Shown here one piece after another: positions 10,552 through 17,853 of a DNA stretch of 64,000 nt. A model generated the notes under the pieces. That model made no database searches. It saw nothing but the letters and a program-made list of their open reading frames with translations, and was not told where the DNA came from. Positions within the stretch are counted from its first letter, which is position 1; the number at the start of each line of letters is the position of its first letter. The stretch comes from Phyllobacterium zundukense (lineage in GTDB: Bacteria; Pseudomonadota; Alphaproteobacteria; Rhizobiales; Rhizobiaceae), in contig NZ_CP017940.1 of NCBI RefSeq assembly GCF_002764115.1, positions 2,268,501 through 2,332,500 on the forward strand. The letters run 5' to 3'. A program made the translations under genes and the position numbers.

Positions 10552-10788
10552 TCAGGCAGATGCCTTGTCGATGAACTTGACGGCATCGCCGACTGTCAGA
10601 ATCGTCTCAGCAGCATCGTCCGGGATTTCAACGCCGAACTCTTCTTCGAAAGCCATCACGAGCTCGACAGTATCAAGGCTGTCGGCGCCGAGATCGTCGA
10701 TGAAGCTCGCACCATCGGTGACTTTCTCGGCATCAACGCCCAGATGTTCAATAACGATTTTCTTGACGCGTTCTGCAGTATCACTCAT
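10552..10788 (-). CDS. acpP: Acyl carrier protein
   Basis: Small acidic carrier of growing acyl chains. 78 residues, with the phosphopantetheine-accepting serine in [10 protein letters not shown] (Ser37). Family length and sequence are fully typical. It has a 282-base upstream gap from fabG, consistent with its own promoter and the high expression known for ACP. Confidence 0.98.
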   Translation of the reverse strand: MSDTAERVKKIVIEHLGVDAEKVTDGASFIDDLGADSLDTVELVMAFEEEFGVEIPDDAAETILTVGDAVKFIDKASA

Positions 10789-10988
10789 GTGGAAACCTCA
10801 ACCTGTTTGTTTTTCCCTATGCCTTGGTTAGCGGCACGGATGACTCTAATCAAGCAATAAGATGGTTGTTTCACCCTGTTCAGCAGCTAAAACACCCATC
10901 CTTGCGGCTCTTTCCTTGCGGAATTGAAAGGGCATCAAATCGGTTTGATTTGCCCAGACTGGTGCGCGACTTATCACGCTTTATTGCT

Positions 10989-11018
10989 GGCCTCAATCTC
11001 ATAAATGTGATTGAGGCC
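10989..11018 (-). repeat. 10-bp perfect inverted repeat between fabG and acpP
   Basis: GGCCTCAATC (10989-10998) and GATTGAGGCC (11009-11018) form a perfect hairpin with a 10-base loop, 52 bases past the fabG stop on the minus strand. No T tract follows on that strand, so it is not a standard intrinsic terminator. It could be an RNA-stabilising or processing hairpin, or an operator. The rest of the 10789-11070 gap shows no gene. Confidence 0.6.
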
Positions 11019-11070
11019 GATACCCACCGATACTACAGGGTACGATGATGCAATCCGGCGCCAAGCGGCG

Positions 11071-11808
11071 TCAGATCATTGCCATGCCGCCGTTGACGTG
11101 AACTGTCTGGCCGGTGACGTAGGCGGCCTCGCTGCTGGCAAGATAGACAACCGACGAAGCAACCTCGGCGCCCGTGCCCATGCGGCGCATCGGAATGGCC
11201 GACATGATGGCTTCCTTCTGCTTGTCGTTGAGCTTGTCAGTCATGGCCGATTCGATGAAGCCCGGCGCAACGCAGTTGACCGTGACATTGCGGCTGGCAA
11301 TTTCCTGAGCGAGCGACTTGGAAAAGCCGATCAGTCCGGCCTTCGAAGCCACATAGTTGGTCTGACCCGGGTTGCCGGTCACGCCCACCACCGAGGTGAT
11401 GTTGATGATACGGCCATAACGGCGGCGCATCATCGGGTGGGTAAGTTCGCGGGTCAGGCGGAATACGGCTGTCAGGTTGACTTCAAGCACATTGTCCCAA
11501 TCCGCATCACTCATGCGGACAAACAGCCCATCCTTGGTGATCCCGGCATTGTTGACGAGGATTTCGACGCCTTCCAGATCGGCTTCGGCCTTTTCGCCAA
11601 GTGCCTTGACCTCATCCCTGCTGGAAAGGTTAGCCGGAAAAATCTTGACCCGGTCGCCGAGCTCGGTCGCCAGCGCTTCGAGTTTTTCAACGCGCGTGCC
11701 GTGCAAGCCGACGATTGCGCCCTGCGCATGAAGTGCGCGGGCAATCGCCTCGCCAATACCACCTGTCGCACCTGTGATGAGAGCCTTGCGGCCAGTAAGG
11801 TCAAACAT
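11071..11808 (-). CDS. fabG: 3-oxoacyl-ACP reductase FabG
   Basis: NADPH-dependent reduction of 3-oxoacyl-ACP in fatty-acid elongation. 245 residues of the classical short-chain dehydrogenase fold: cofactor motif TGATGGIGEAIA near residue 12, NNAG near residue 87, and catalytic YVASKAG near residue 151. It follows fabD by 13 bases and precedes acpP, which separates it from ordinary SDR enzymes and supports the fabG assignment. Confidence 0.96.
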   Translation of the reverse strand: MFDLTGRKALITGATGGIGEAIARALHAQGAIVGLHGTRVEKLEALATELGDRVKIFPANLSSRDEVKALGEKAEADLEGVEILVNNAGITKDGLFVRMSDADWDNVLEVNLTAVFRLTRELTHPMMRRRYGRIINITSVVGVTGNPGQTNYVASKAGLIGFSKSLAQEIASRNVTVNCVAPGFIESAMTDKLNDKQKEAIMSAIPMRRMGTGAEVASSVVYLASSEAAYVTGQTVHVNGGMAMI

Positions 11809-11821
11809 TGCGCGTTCCTTT

Positions 11822-12766
11822 TTAAGCGTTCAGGGCAGCCACAGCCGCATCGATGTCTTCCGGAGTGCCCACGGCGACGCCGGAAATGTCCTTGTTAATA
11901 CGGCGCGCGAGACCGGTCAGCACCTTGCCTGCGCCAATCTCATAAAGTGTCGTCACGCCATTCTCGCCAAACCATTGCACAGTCTCACGCCAGCGCACTT
12001 GTCCTGTCACCTGTTCGACCAGCAAAGCGGCGATCTCGTCGGCGGACGTCACCGGAGCTGCGCGCACATTGGCGATGAGCGGGATAATGGGATCCTTCTT
12101 TGCAACATTTGCCAAGGCCTCACGCATGGCTTCTGCCGCGGGCTCCATCAGGGCGGAATGGAAGGGGGCGGAGACGGGGAGCATGAGGGCGCGCTTTGCA
12201 CCCTTCGCCGTTGCGAGTGCAGCAGCAGCCTCCACGGGTGCCTTTGCTCCGGAAATAACCAGCTGGCCACCGCCATTGTCATTGGCGATCTGAACCGGTC
12301 CCTGCTTCGATGCTTCGGCGCAAATGGCTTCGACATCTTCATGCTCGAGGCCGATGATGGCGGCCATTGCACCCTCGCCTGCGGGTACAGCCTTCTGCAT
12401 GGCATTACCACGAATACGCAGGAGCCTTGCCGTATCGGAAAGCGAGAACGTACCGGCCGCGCAGAGGGCCGAATATTCGCCGAGCGAGTGACCCGCGACA
12501 AAGGAAACCTTGTCCTTCAAGGAAACACCTTTCGACTCAAGCACCCGAAGAACCGCGATGGATACCGCCATCAGCGCGGGCTGGGCATTGGCAGTCAGCG
12601 TCAACGTTTCCTCCGGGCCGTCCCAGATGATCGAAGACAACTTTTCGCCAAGCGCATCATCCACCTCGTCGAAAACCGCACGTGCCTCGGCAAAATTCTC
12701 CGCCAGCGCCTTGCCCATACCTACGGCCTGGCTTCCCTGACCCGGAAAGGTGAATGCAATGGACAT
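11822..12766 (-). CDS. fabD: Malonyl-CoA:ACP transacylase FabD
   Basis: Transfers malonyl groups from CoA to ACP. 314 residues. It opens with AFTFPGQGSQAVGMG and carries the nucleophile motif GHSLGEYSALCA near residue 90, with a later His in the SAPFHSALM segment. It is the first gene of the fabD-fabG-acpP-fabF run, so its promoter should lie between 12767 and the divergent toxin-antitoxin pair. Confidence 0.97.
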   Translation of the reverse strand: MSIAFTFPGQGSQAVGMGKALAENFAEARAVFDEVDDALGEKLSSIIWDGPEETLTLTANAQPALMAVSIAVLRVLESKGVSLKDKVSFVAGHSLGEYSALCAAGTFSLSDTARLLRIRGNAMQKAVPAGEGAMAAIIGLEHEDVEAICAEASKQGPVQIANDNGGGQLVISGAKAPVEAAAALATAKGAKRALMLPVSAPFHSALMEPAAEAMREALANVAKKDPIIPLIANVRAAPVTSADEIAALLVEQVTGQVRWRETVQWFGENGVTTLYEIGAGKVLTGLARRINKDISGVAVGTPEDIDAAVAALNA

Positions 12767-12905
12767 GTGCGATGCCTCCAGTGATACTATAGTGCCAATC
12801 TGCCGCGCGATGTGCCTATCAGCAAGCGCGAAGTCAAGCTTTCATGCTAGGATGGCCCGACACCAGACTACCCAGCGTTGGCCTAAGTGATAGATTGACT
12901 GTGGT

Positions 12906-12952
12906 CGAATACCCTTCTCTTAGTTGTCCAAATCTATTTGTTGCGGTATTCG
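12906..12952 (+). promoter_or_regulatory. Inverted repeat flush with the hicA start, candidate operator
   Basis: CGAATACC (12906-12913) and GGTATTCG (12945-12952) are perfect 8-bp inverted repeats separated by 31 bases. The second arm ends on the base before the hicA ATG, where regulators of toxin-antitoxin operons commonly bind. The binding protein is unknown, because the visible HicB has no obvious DNA-binding tail. Confidence 0.45.
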
Positions 12953-13204
12953 ATGAGCAAACGCCTTGAACAGATGCGCTGGAATCCGAAGGCAGACTGG
13001 CGCATTGAAGATGTACAGGCGGTTTGTAAAGAGTTTGATATTTCTTGCGAGAGGTCTCGCGCCGGTAGCTCGCACTATAAGATCACGCACGCTCCACAAA
13101 TTGAGATTCTCACCATCCCTTTTAAAAGACCTATCAAGCCTGTATATATCAGAAAACTTTTAGAGTTTGTCGAAGCTGTGAGGAATGCGCGTGACCTATC
13201 ATAA
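12953..13204 (+). CDS. hicA: HicA-like mRNA interferase toxin
   Basis: An 83-residue protein with a double-stranded RNA-binding-like fold pattern: WRIEDVQAVCKEFDI (helix), SRAGSSHYKITH with the His position used for catalysis in HicA, and ILTIPFKRPIKPVYIRKLLEF. HicA toxins cleave mRNA. ATG 12953 is preferred to a TTG at 12938 because family similarity begins shortly after it. No strong Shine-Dalgarno sequence is visible. It overlaps hicB by 20 bases, the usual tight coupling. Its sequence is more A+T-rich than the flanking housekeeping genes. Confidence 0.75.
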   Translation: MSKRLEQMRWNPKADWRIEDVQAVCKEFDISCERSRAGSSHYKITHAPQIEILTIPFKRPIKPVYIRKLLEFVEAVRNARDLS

Positions 13205-13412
13205 ATATCCGGTCGTTGTTTCTCCCCTCGCTGATGAAGATGGCGGCGGCTTCGGCGCCTATGTACCTGATCTTCCTGGCTGCATGAGCGATGGCGATAC
13301 GCCTGAAGAAGCCGTGCATAATGCATATGACGCCATCGAAGCTTGGATTGAGGCTGCCAGTGAACTAGGGCGGGAAATCCCGGCGCCATCGCACAAGCTG
13401 ACATTTGCCTGA
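13185..13412 (+). CDS. hicB: HicB-like antitoxin, short form
   Basis: A 75-residue partner of HicA. It shows the HicB pattern YPVVVSPLADEDGGGFGAYV, DLPGCMSDGDTPEEA and an amphipathic helix containing AIEAWIEAA, a partly degraded RNase H-like fold that caps the toxin. Many HicB proteins carry an extra ribbon-helix-helix or HTH domain after residue 75; this one ends at LTFA, so self-repression through its own DNA-binding domain is not evident. Confidence 0.8.
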   Translation: MRVTYHKYPVVVSPLADEDGGGFGAYVPDLPGCMSDGDTPEEAVHNAYDAIEAWIEAASELGREIPAPSHKLTFA

Positions 13413-13677
13413 TAAAAGCGGCATCCTGAGAAAATCCCTCGGCCGGGTTGCTTCTTGGAACATTTGCCCGTATAAGCCGCCCGTTCATTGCTCGGCGTCA
13501 GCTGGGGGCTGAACGGAGGGCCGGATTACAATCCGTCGAAGCGTAAAGCTTCAGCCTCCCGTGTCTCCGCTCTCGATCGTCTCCATCAGCGTCCTTTCTT
13601 CCCCGGTCACCCGGCAGAGAGATTCGCAGAGGTTTACCGTTGATACCGGGCAATATTAACGAAGAAAGGCAAAGACA

Positions 13678-14106
13678 ATGGCTCTTTATGAACATGTGTT
13701 CCTTGCTCGACAGGACATTTCGCAGCAGCAGGTCGATGCGCTTGTAGAACAGTACAAGGGTATCATCGAGACCAATGGCGGCTCAGTCGGGCGTATTGAA
13801 AGCTGGGGACTCCGTGCCCTCACCTATCGTATCAACAAGAACCGCAAGGCGTATTACTCCCTGCTCAACATCAATGCTCCTGCAGCAGCTGTTGCCGAGC
13901 TTGAGCGCCAGCAGCGCATCAACGAAGACGTCCTGCGTTTCATGACGATCCGCGTTGAAGAGCACGAGGAAGGCCAGTCGGCCATGCTCGCACGCCGCGA
14001 CGATCGCCGCGACCGCGACGACAACAAGTTCGGTGGCCGCGATGACGACCGTCCGCGCCGTCCGCGCCGCCCGCGTGACAACGAAGCCGGTGAAGGAGCA
14101 GAATAA
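13678..14106 (+). CDS. rpsF: 30S ribosomal protein S6
   Basis: Small-subunit protein that binds the central domain of 16S rRNA with S18. 142 residues: the ferredoxin-like S6 domain occupies about 1-100 ([15 protein letters not shown] at the start), followed by a charged Arg/Asp-rich tail ([13 protein letters not shown] and beyond) typical of rhizobial S6. The Shine-Dalgarno sequence GAAAGG lies before ATG 13678. Its stop overlaps the rpsR start by one base. The upstream 13413-13677 region has no gene and should hold the promoter and leader. Confidence 0.97.
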   Translation: MALYEHVFLARQDISQQQVDALVEQYKGIIETNGGSVGRIESWGLRALTYRINKNRKAYYSLLNINAPAAAVAELERQQRINEDVLRFMTIRVEEHEEGQSAMLARRDDRRDRDDNKFGGRDDDRPRRPRRPRDNEAGEGAE

Positions 14107-14354
14107 TGGTTGATATCAATCAGATCCCGACCCGCCGTCCGTTCCATCGCCGTCGCAAGACCTGCCCGTTCTCGGGTGCGAATGCGCCGAAGATCGACTA
14201 CAAGGACATCAAGCTCCTGTCGCGCTACATTTCCGAGCGTGGCAAGATCGTTCCTTCCCGTATTACGGCTGTCAGCCAGAAGAAGCAGCGCGAACTCGCC
14301 CAGGCGATCAAGCGCGCCCGTTTCCTCGGCCTGCTGCCTTACGTTGTGAAGTAA
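14106..14354 (+). CDS. rpsR: 30S ribosomal protein S18
   Basis: 82-residue basic protein that pairs with S6 on the platform of the 30S subunit. Key segments: [38 protein letters not shown] and [11 protein letters not shown]. It is coupled to rpsF through a one-base stop/start overlap and is followed directly by a strong terminator. Confidence 0.98.
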   Translation: MVDINQIPTRRPFHRRRKTCPFSGANAPKIDYKDIKLLSRYISERGKIVPSRITAVSQKKQRELAQAIKRARFLGLLPYVVK

Positions 14355-14362
14355 GACACTAT

Positions 14363-14400
14363 CGAAGGCGGCGGAATACGTTCCGCCGCCTTCGTTTTCT
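14363..14400 (+). terminator. Strong rho-independent terminator after rpsR
   Basis: A perfect 14-bp stem (14363-14376 pairing with 14381-14394) with a TACG tetraloop precedes gttttct. The G+C-rich stem with a stable UNCG-type loop and a T-rich tail is a textbook intrinsic terminator, closing the rpsF-rpsR transcript. Confidence 0.9.
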
Positions 14401-14502
14401 CCATCCGCGATGGGCGCGGGTCTGGTGAACTAGAAAACCCGAGTTGAGGAACTGGTTGAAAAACCGCCTCTAACTGCTTCGGTAAGCAGGACAGCGAGCG
14501 AA

Positions 14503-15474
14503 ATGAAACCGACTGCAAAAGATATTGGCGTTGGAGTATTGGCGGGCCTCGCGGCCGCGCTGCTCTCGATTGGCGTTATCACGCAGTCGACCCTCGCCAT
14601 GGCGCTGCTCCTGTTTTCTCCGCTGCCGATCTTTGTGGCGGCACTCGGTTGGGGTACTGCCGCAGGCTTCATCGCAGCCCTGTCGATGGCAGTCGCCGTT
14701 TCCGTCCTAGCCGCACCGACAGCTGCCCTTATCGTCGTTCTGATCACCGCCCTCCCCGCAGCCGCAGCCGCTTATTTCACCGGCCTGGCGCGTCCCGCGG
14801 AAGAAATCGGCGGTCCAAAGGACGTTACCGTTTGGTATCCGCTTGCCGATACGCTGCTGCGACTCGCCCTGATCGTCGGCGCCAGCTTCATCGTCATCGG
14901 TGTCATGATCGGATTCAGCGACGACCTTGCCGGTGAACTTGCGAAATCGCTGGGCCAGCAACTTGCCGCCAGCAACCCGGAGCTTGCCGGGAACGCCGAC
15001 GTCGCACAGAACATGGCGCTCTTCGTCGTACGGATCCTGCCTGCGCTGCAGCCTGCGGTGTGGGTGATGATCATCGTCGCCAATCTCTATCTGGCACTGC
15101 GGCTCACGGCTGCGTCGGGCAAACTGCGCCGCCCGAAGGACGACTGGCCGCGCGCGCTGCGCATGCCGCGTCCTGCACTCATCATCTTTGCCGTCGCCTG
15201 CGCTGCCTGTTTTCTGCCCGGCGGGATCGGCTATGCGGCAACTGCGATTGCCGGTGCGCTTGGCGCCGGCTTCATGATGGCGGGCTTCGCCATGCTGCAT
15301 GCAAGGACACGCGGTGCACCATGGCGCCCGGTCGCGCTATGGTTTGCATATCTCGCCGTTCTGCTCTTTGCCTTCGTGCTCTTCCTCTTCCTTCTGGCCG
15401 GTTTGTTCGACACGTCGCGCAACGCACCGGTTTCGAAGGCTGCGCATACAACACCACCCAATAACGACAATTGA
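14503..15474 (+). CDS. DUF2232 integral membrane protein
   Basis: 323 residues with about eight to nine hydrophobic segments and few long soluble loops; one loop at about 145-170 is acidic. It matches the DUF2232 pattern of alphaproteobacteria, where the gene sits between rpsR and rplI. Some DUF2232 proteins are distantly related to energy-coupling transporter S components or YybS, but no substrate can be inferred here. The short tail TPPNNDN is polar. The start at ATG 14503 follows AGCGAGCGAA. It probably uses a promoter after the rpsR terminator and runs on into rplI. Confidence 0.8.
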   Translation: MKPTAKDIGVGVLAGLAAALLSIGVITQSTLAMALLLFSPLPIFVAALGWGTAAGFIAALSMAVAVSVLAAPTAALIVVLITALPAAAAAYFTGLARPAEEIGGPKDVTVWYPLADTLLRLALIVGASFIVIGVMIGFSDDLAGELAKSLGQQLAASNPELAGNADVAQNMALFVVRILPALQPAVWVMIIVANLYLALRLTAASGKLRRPKDDWPRALRMPRPALIIFAVACAACFLPGGIGYAATAIAGALGAGFMMAGFAMLHARTRGAPWRPVALWFAYLAVLLFAFVLFLFLLAGLFDTSRNAPVSKAAHTTPPNNDN

Positions 15475-15501
15475 ACATCAGAACTTAAAAGGAAAACTCA
15501 A

Positions 15502-16071
15502 ATGGAAGTCATTCTTCTCGAACGTATCAGCCGCCTCGGCCAGATGGGCGAAACCGTCAAGGTAAAGGACGGCTTTGCCCGGAACTTCCTCCTGCCGCAG
15601 GGCAAGGCTCTTCGTGCCAACGAAGCCAACAAGAAGAAGTTCGAAGGCCAGCGCGCACAGCTCGAAGCCCGTAACCTCGAGCGCAAGACTGAAGCCCAGT
15701 CGGTTGCCGAGAAGCTCGACGGCAAGTCATTCGTCGCCGTTCGCTCGGCTGGCGAAACCGGCCAGCTGTATGGTTCAGTTTCGACGCGCGATATTGCCGA
15801 CCTGATCACGGCTGAAGGTTTCTCGATCAATCGCAACCAGGTTGAACTGAACACGCCAATCAAGACGATCGGCCTGCACAGCATCGTTCTGGCGCTTCAT
15901 CCTGAAGTAGAAGCAACGGTCACTATCAATATTGCCCGTACGGCCGATGAAGCCGAGCGTCAGGTAAAGGGTGAAGACCTCACCTCCGCTGAGGCGATCT
16001 ATGGCATTGAAGACGCACCGCTGTCTGACGAATTCTTCGATGAAGACGAAGAAGGCGAAGAAAACGCCTGA
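15502..16071 (+). CDS. rplI: 50S ribosomal protein L9
   Basis: Large-subunit protein with an N-terminal rRNA-binding domain ([19 protein letters not shown], then [16 protein letters not shown]), a long connecting helix rich in Lys, Glu and Ala, and a C-terminal domain. At 189 residues it is longer than the roughly 150-residue E. coli form because of an acidic tail ([14 protein letters not shown]), as is usual in Rhizobiales. AAGGAAAA precedes the ATG. Two hairpins follow the stop. Confidence 0.97.
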   Translation: MEVILLERISRLGQMGETVKVKDGFARNFLLPQGKALRANEANKKKFEGQRAQLEARNLERKTEAQSVAEKLDGKSFVAVRSAGETGQLYGSVSTRDIADLITAEGFSINRNQVELNTPIKTIGLHSIVLALHPEVEATVTINIARTADEAERQVKGEDLTSAEAIYGIEDAPLSDEFFDEDEEGEENA

Positions 16072-16083
16072 TTTTACTCAGTA

Positions 16084-16103
16084 GATCATTCGAAAGAATG
16101 ATC
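16084..16103 (+). repeat. Perfect hairpin with GAAA loop after rplI
   Basis: GATCATTC, loop GAAA, GAATGATC: an 8-bp stem closed by a GNRA tetraloop, 12 bases past the rplI stop and just upstream of the real terminator. It may protect the 3' end of the transcript from exonucleases. Confidence 0.6.
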
Positions 16104-16119
16104 CCATCAATATTTTGAA

Positions 16120-16150
16120 ACACCCGGCATCGCTGCCGGGTGTTTTTTTC
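16120..16150 (+). terminator. Rho-independent terminator after rplI
   Basis: A 10-bp stem (ACACCCGGCA at 16120-16129, TGCCGGGTGT at 16134-16143) with a TCGC loop, followed by a run of T. It is a clear intrinsic terminator. Confidence 0.92.
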
Positions 16151-16262
16151 TTTTCAGGAACAAAAAAACGATTAGATTTATTTGTTCTTCCCATGCCCGA
16201 CCGTAGACTCGTTCCTGAGTCTCTCAATGGCCGAGCTCTGTCGTCAATGATGGAGATTGTTC

Positions 16263-17543
16263 ATGAATGCCATTCTAAAGGCCGCACTCTCGCGGATGGT
16301 TCATACTGGCACTTTGATTATAACCGACTCATCCGGCAAACCCCGAACCTTTGGCGACGGAACCGGCGAGCCCATACATTTCCGTATCAATAGCGCTGCA
16401 GCGGAGCGAAAAATCGCTTTCGATCCGTCACTGCATTTCGCCGAAGCCTACATGAACGGTGAAATCGATGTTCTCGACGGTGACATCTATGATGTCTTGA
16501 AAATCATCTTCGAAAACACCGGTGCGACCGTCGCCAAGGAACCCTGGATGCTGGCGATCGAAGGCATCCGCCGCGCCACGCGACGCCTGCACCAGATGAA
16601 CACCCTGACGCGTGCCTCCAGCAATGTGCAGCGGCACTACGATCTGTCTGAAGACCTCTACCGTCTATTCCTCGATACGGACATGCAATATTCATGCGCC
16701 TATTTCGAGCGGCCGGACGCAGCGCTGGAAGAGGCGCAGATGGCGAAAAAGCGCCATATCGCAGCCAAGCTGCTGGTTGAAAAGGGTCACAAGACCCTCG
16801 ATATCGGCTGCGGCTGGGGTGGGCTCGGAATTTATCTCGCCAAGCATCTTGAAGCCGATGTTACCGGTGTGACGCTATCCCAAGAGCAACACGGCATCGC
16901 CAACAAACGTGCCTTCGAGGAAGGCCTGACGGCGCAGGCCCGGTTTGACTTGCGTGACTACCGGACGCTCGAAGAAAGTTTTGACCGCATCGTGTCCGTC
17001 GGCATGTTCGAACATGTCGGTATCGGTCATTTCCCGGAATACTTCCAGCATACAGCGCGCTTGCTCAAGAAGGATGGCGTTTTCCTCCTGCATTCGATCG
17101 GCCGCTCGGACGGCCCATCCTATACCAATGCCTTTATCCAGAAGTACATCTTCCCGGGCGGCTATATTCCCGCACTGTCAGAGGTCATTCCGCATATCGA
17201 AAAGGCCGGTCTGGTGATCACGGATATCGAAATCCTGCGCCTGCACTATGCCGATACGTTGCGGATCTGGCGGGAACGCTTCATGGCCAACCGCGAAAAG
17301 GCCAAGGCGATCTACGATGAACGCTTCTGCAGGATGTGGGAATTCTATCTCGCAGCCTCCGAGGCCGCATTTCGCTGGCAGAATCTTGTGGTGTTCCAGA
17401 TCCAGCTGGCGCATCGCCAGGAGGCTGTGCCGTTGACGCGCAATTACATCGAAAAGGAAGAAAAGCGGCTGAAGCGGCTGGAATGCGAACGCAGCTCGGC
17501 CAACAGCCAGGTCAACCGAAAGGAATCGATCGCCGGGAGGTAA
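16263..17543 (+). CDS. Cyclopropane-fatty-acyl-phospholipid synthase family methyltransferase
   Basis: SAM-dependent methyltransferase that adds a methylene bridge to unsaturated phospholipid acyl chains, or a close relative. About 426 residues. The SAM motif LDIGCGWGGLGIYLA lies near residue 180. The lipid-binding segments NVQRHYDLSEDLYRLFLD and MQYSCAYFERPDAALEEAQ, and the later MFEHVGIGHFPEYF, are family hallmarks. ATG 16263 is preferred to TTG 16257. Rhizobiales usually have several such paralogues, so the exact product (cyclopropane or another modification) is uncertain. Confidence 0.88.
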   Translation: MNAILKAALSRMVHTGTLIITDSSGKPRTFGDGTGEPIHFRINSAAAERKIAFDPSLHFAEAYMNGEIDVLDGDIYDVLKIIFENTGATVAKEPWMLAIEGIRRATRRLHQMNTLTRASSNVQRHYDLSEDLYRLFLDTDMQYSCAYFERPDAALEEAQMAKKRHIAAKLLVEKGHKTLDIGCGWGGLGIYLAKHLEADVTGVTLSQEQHGIANKRAFEEGLTAQARFDLRDYRTLEESFDRIVSVGMFEHVGIGHFPEYFQHTARLLKKDGVFLLHSIGRSDGPSYTNAFIQKYIFPGGYIPALSEVIPHIEKAGLVITDIEILRLHYADTLRIWRERFMANREKAKAIYDERFCRMWEFYLAASEAAFRWQNLVVFQIQLAHRQEAVPLTRNYIEKEEKRLKRLECERSSANSQVNRKESIAGR

Positions 17544-17600
17544 CGTTCCAGTCGTTCGCAGGGCGTGGAGCCGTCCGCCCCCGGGTTCTGCTAAGCATCT

Positions 17601-17660
17601 CTTCTCCGTGATCCTCGTCCTCGGGTTAAACCCGAGGATGACCCGACGATGACGGAGAAG
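17601..17660. repeat. Intergenic palindromic (REP-like) repeat
   Basis: Nested inverted repeats: outer arms CTTCTCCGT and ACGGAGAAG (17601-17609, 17652-17660), inner arms CCTCGGGTT and AACCCGAGG (17619-17627, 17629-17637, sharing a central TAAA core). The inner core, with flanking GTC and GAC-type bases, resembles short palindromes that are scattered between genes in many Rhizobiales genomes. It lies in the gap after the cfa-like gene and could also fold at the 3' end of that transcript. Confidence 0.6.
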
Positions 17661-17781
17661 GAGTGGGATAATCCTGCGCACCCGCCCGCTCAGAACATCG
17701 CTTTTTCAGCACGACTCACGCTATAGTCACCCATCAGAGTCAAGCCACAGGTTTTCTTATCCGCATCTGTGTGAATTGCGG

Positions 17782-17810
17782 TGATAAGGACAAATCTGCC
17801 ACGCTATAAT
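17782..17810 (+). promoter_or_regulatory. Candidate sigma-70 type promoter of dnaB
   Basis: TATAAT at 17805-17810 matches the -10 consensus. TGATAA at 17782-17787 is an imperfect -35 at 17-base spacing. It lies about 45 bases upstream of the dnaB start. This is inferred from sequence only. Confidence 0.4.
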
Positions 17811-17853
17811 TTTCCGCGATGGGCCATAATGAAGGGGAACAGGAAAAAGCGAA

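Larger units (their letters stand above)
17544..17853 (+). other. 310-base gap before dnaB with a palindromic repeat and a promoter
   Basis: No gene is visible. The gap holds the hairpin repeat at 17601-17660 and, further downstream, an A+T-rich stretch with a TATAAT hexamer at 17805-17810 that probably drives dnaB. The first 55 bases and the stretch between repeat and promoter show nothing recognisable. Confidence 0.6.

Noticed and set aside
13600..13677. S6:S18 autoregulatory leader motif before rpsF
   Set aside because: CCG-containing stretches are present, but I could not draw a convincing conserved stem with the bulge. A covariance-model search for the S6:S18 leader would decide.
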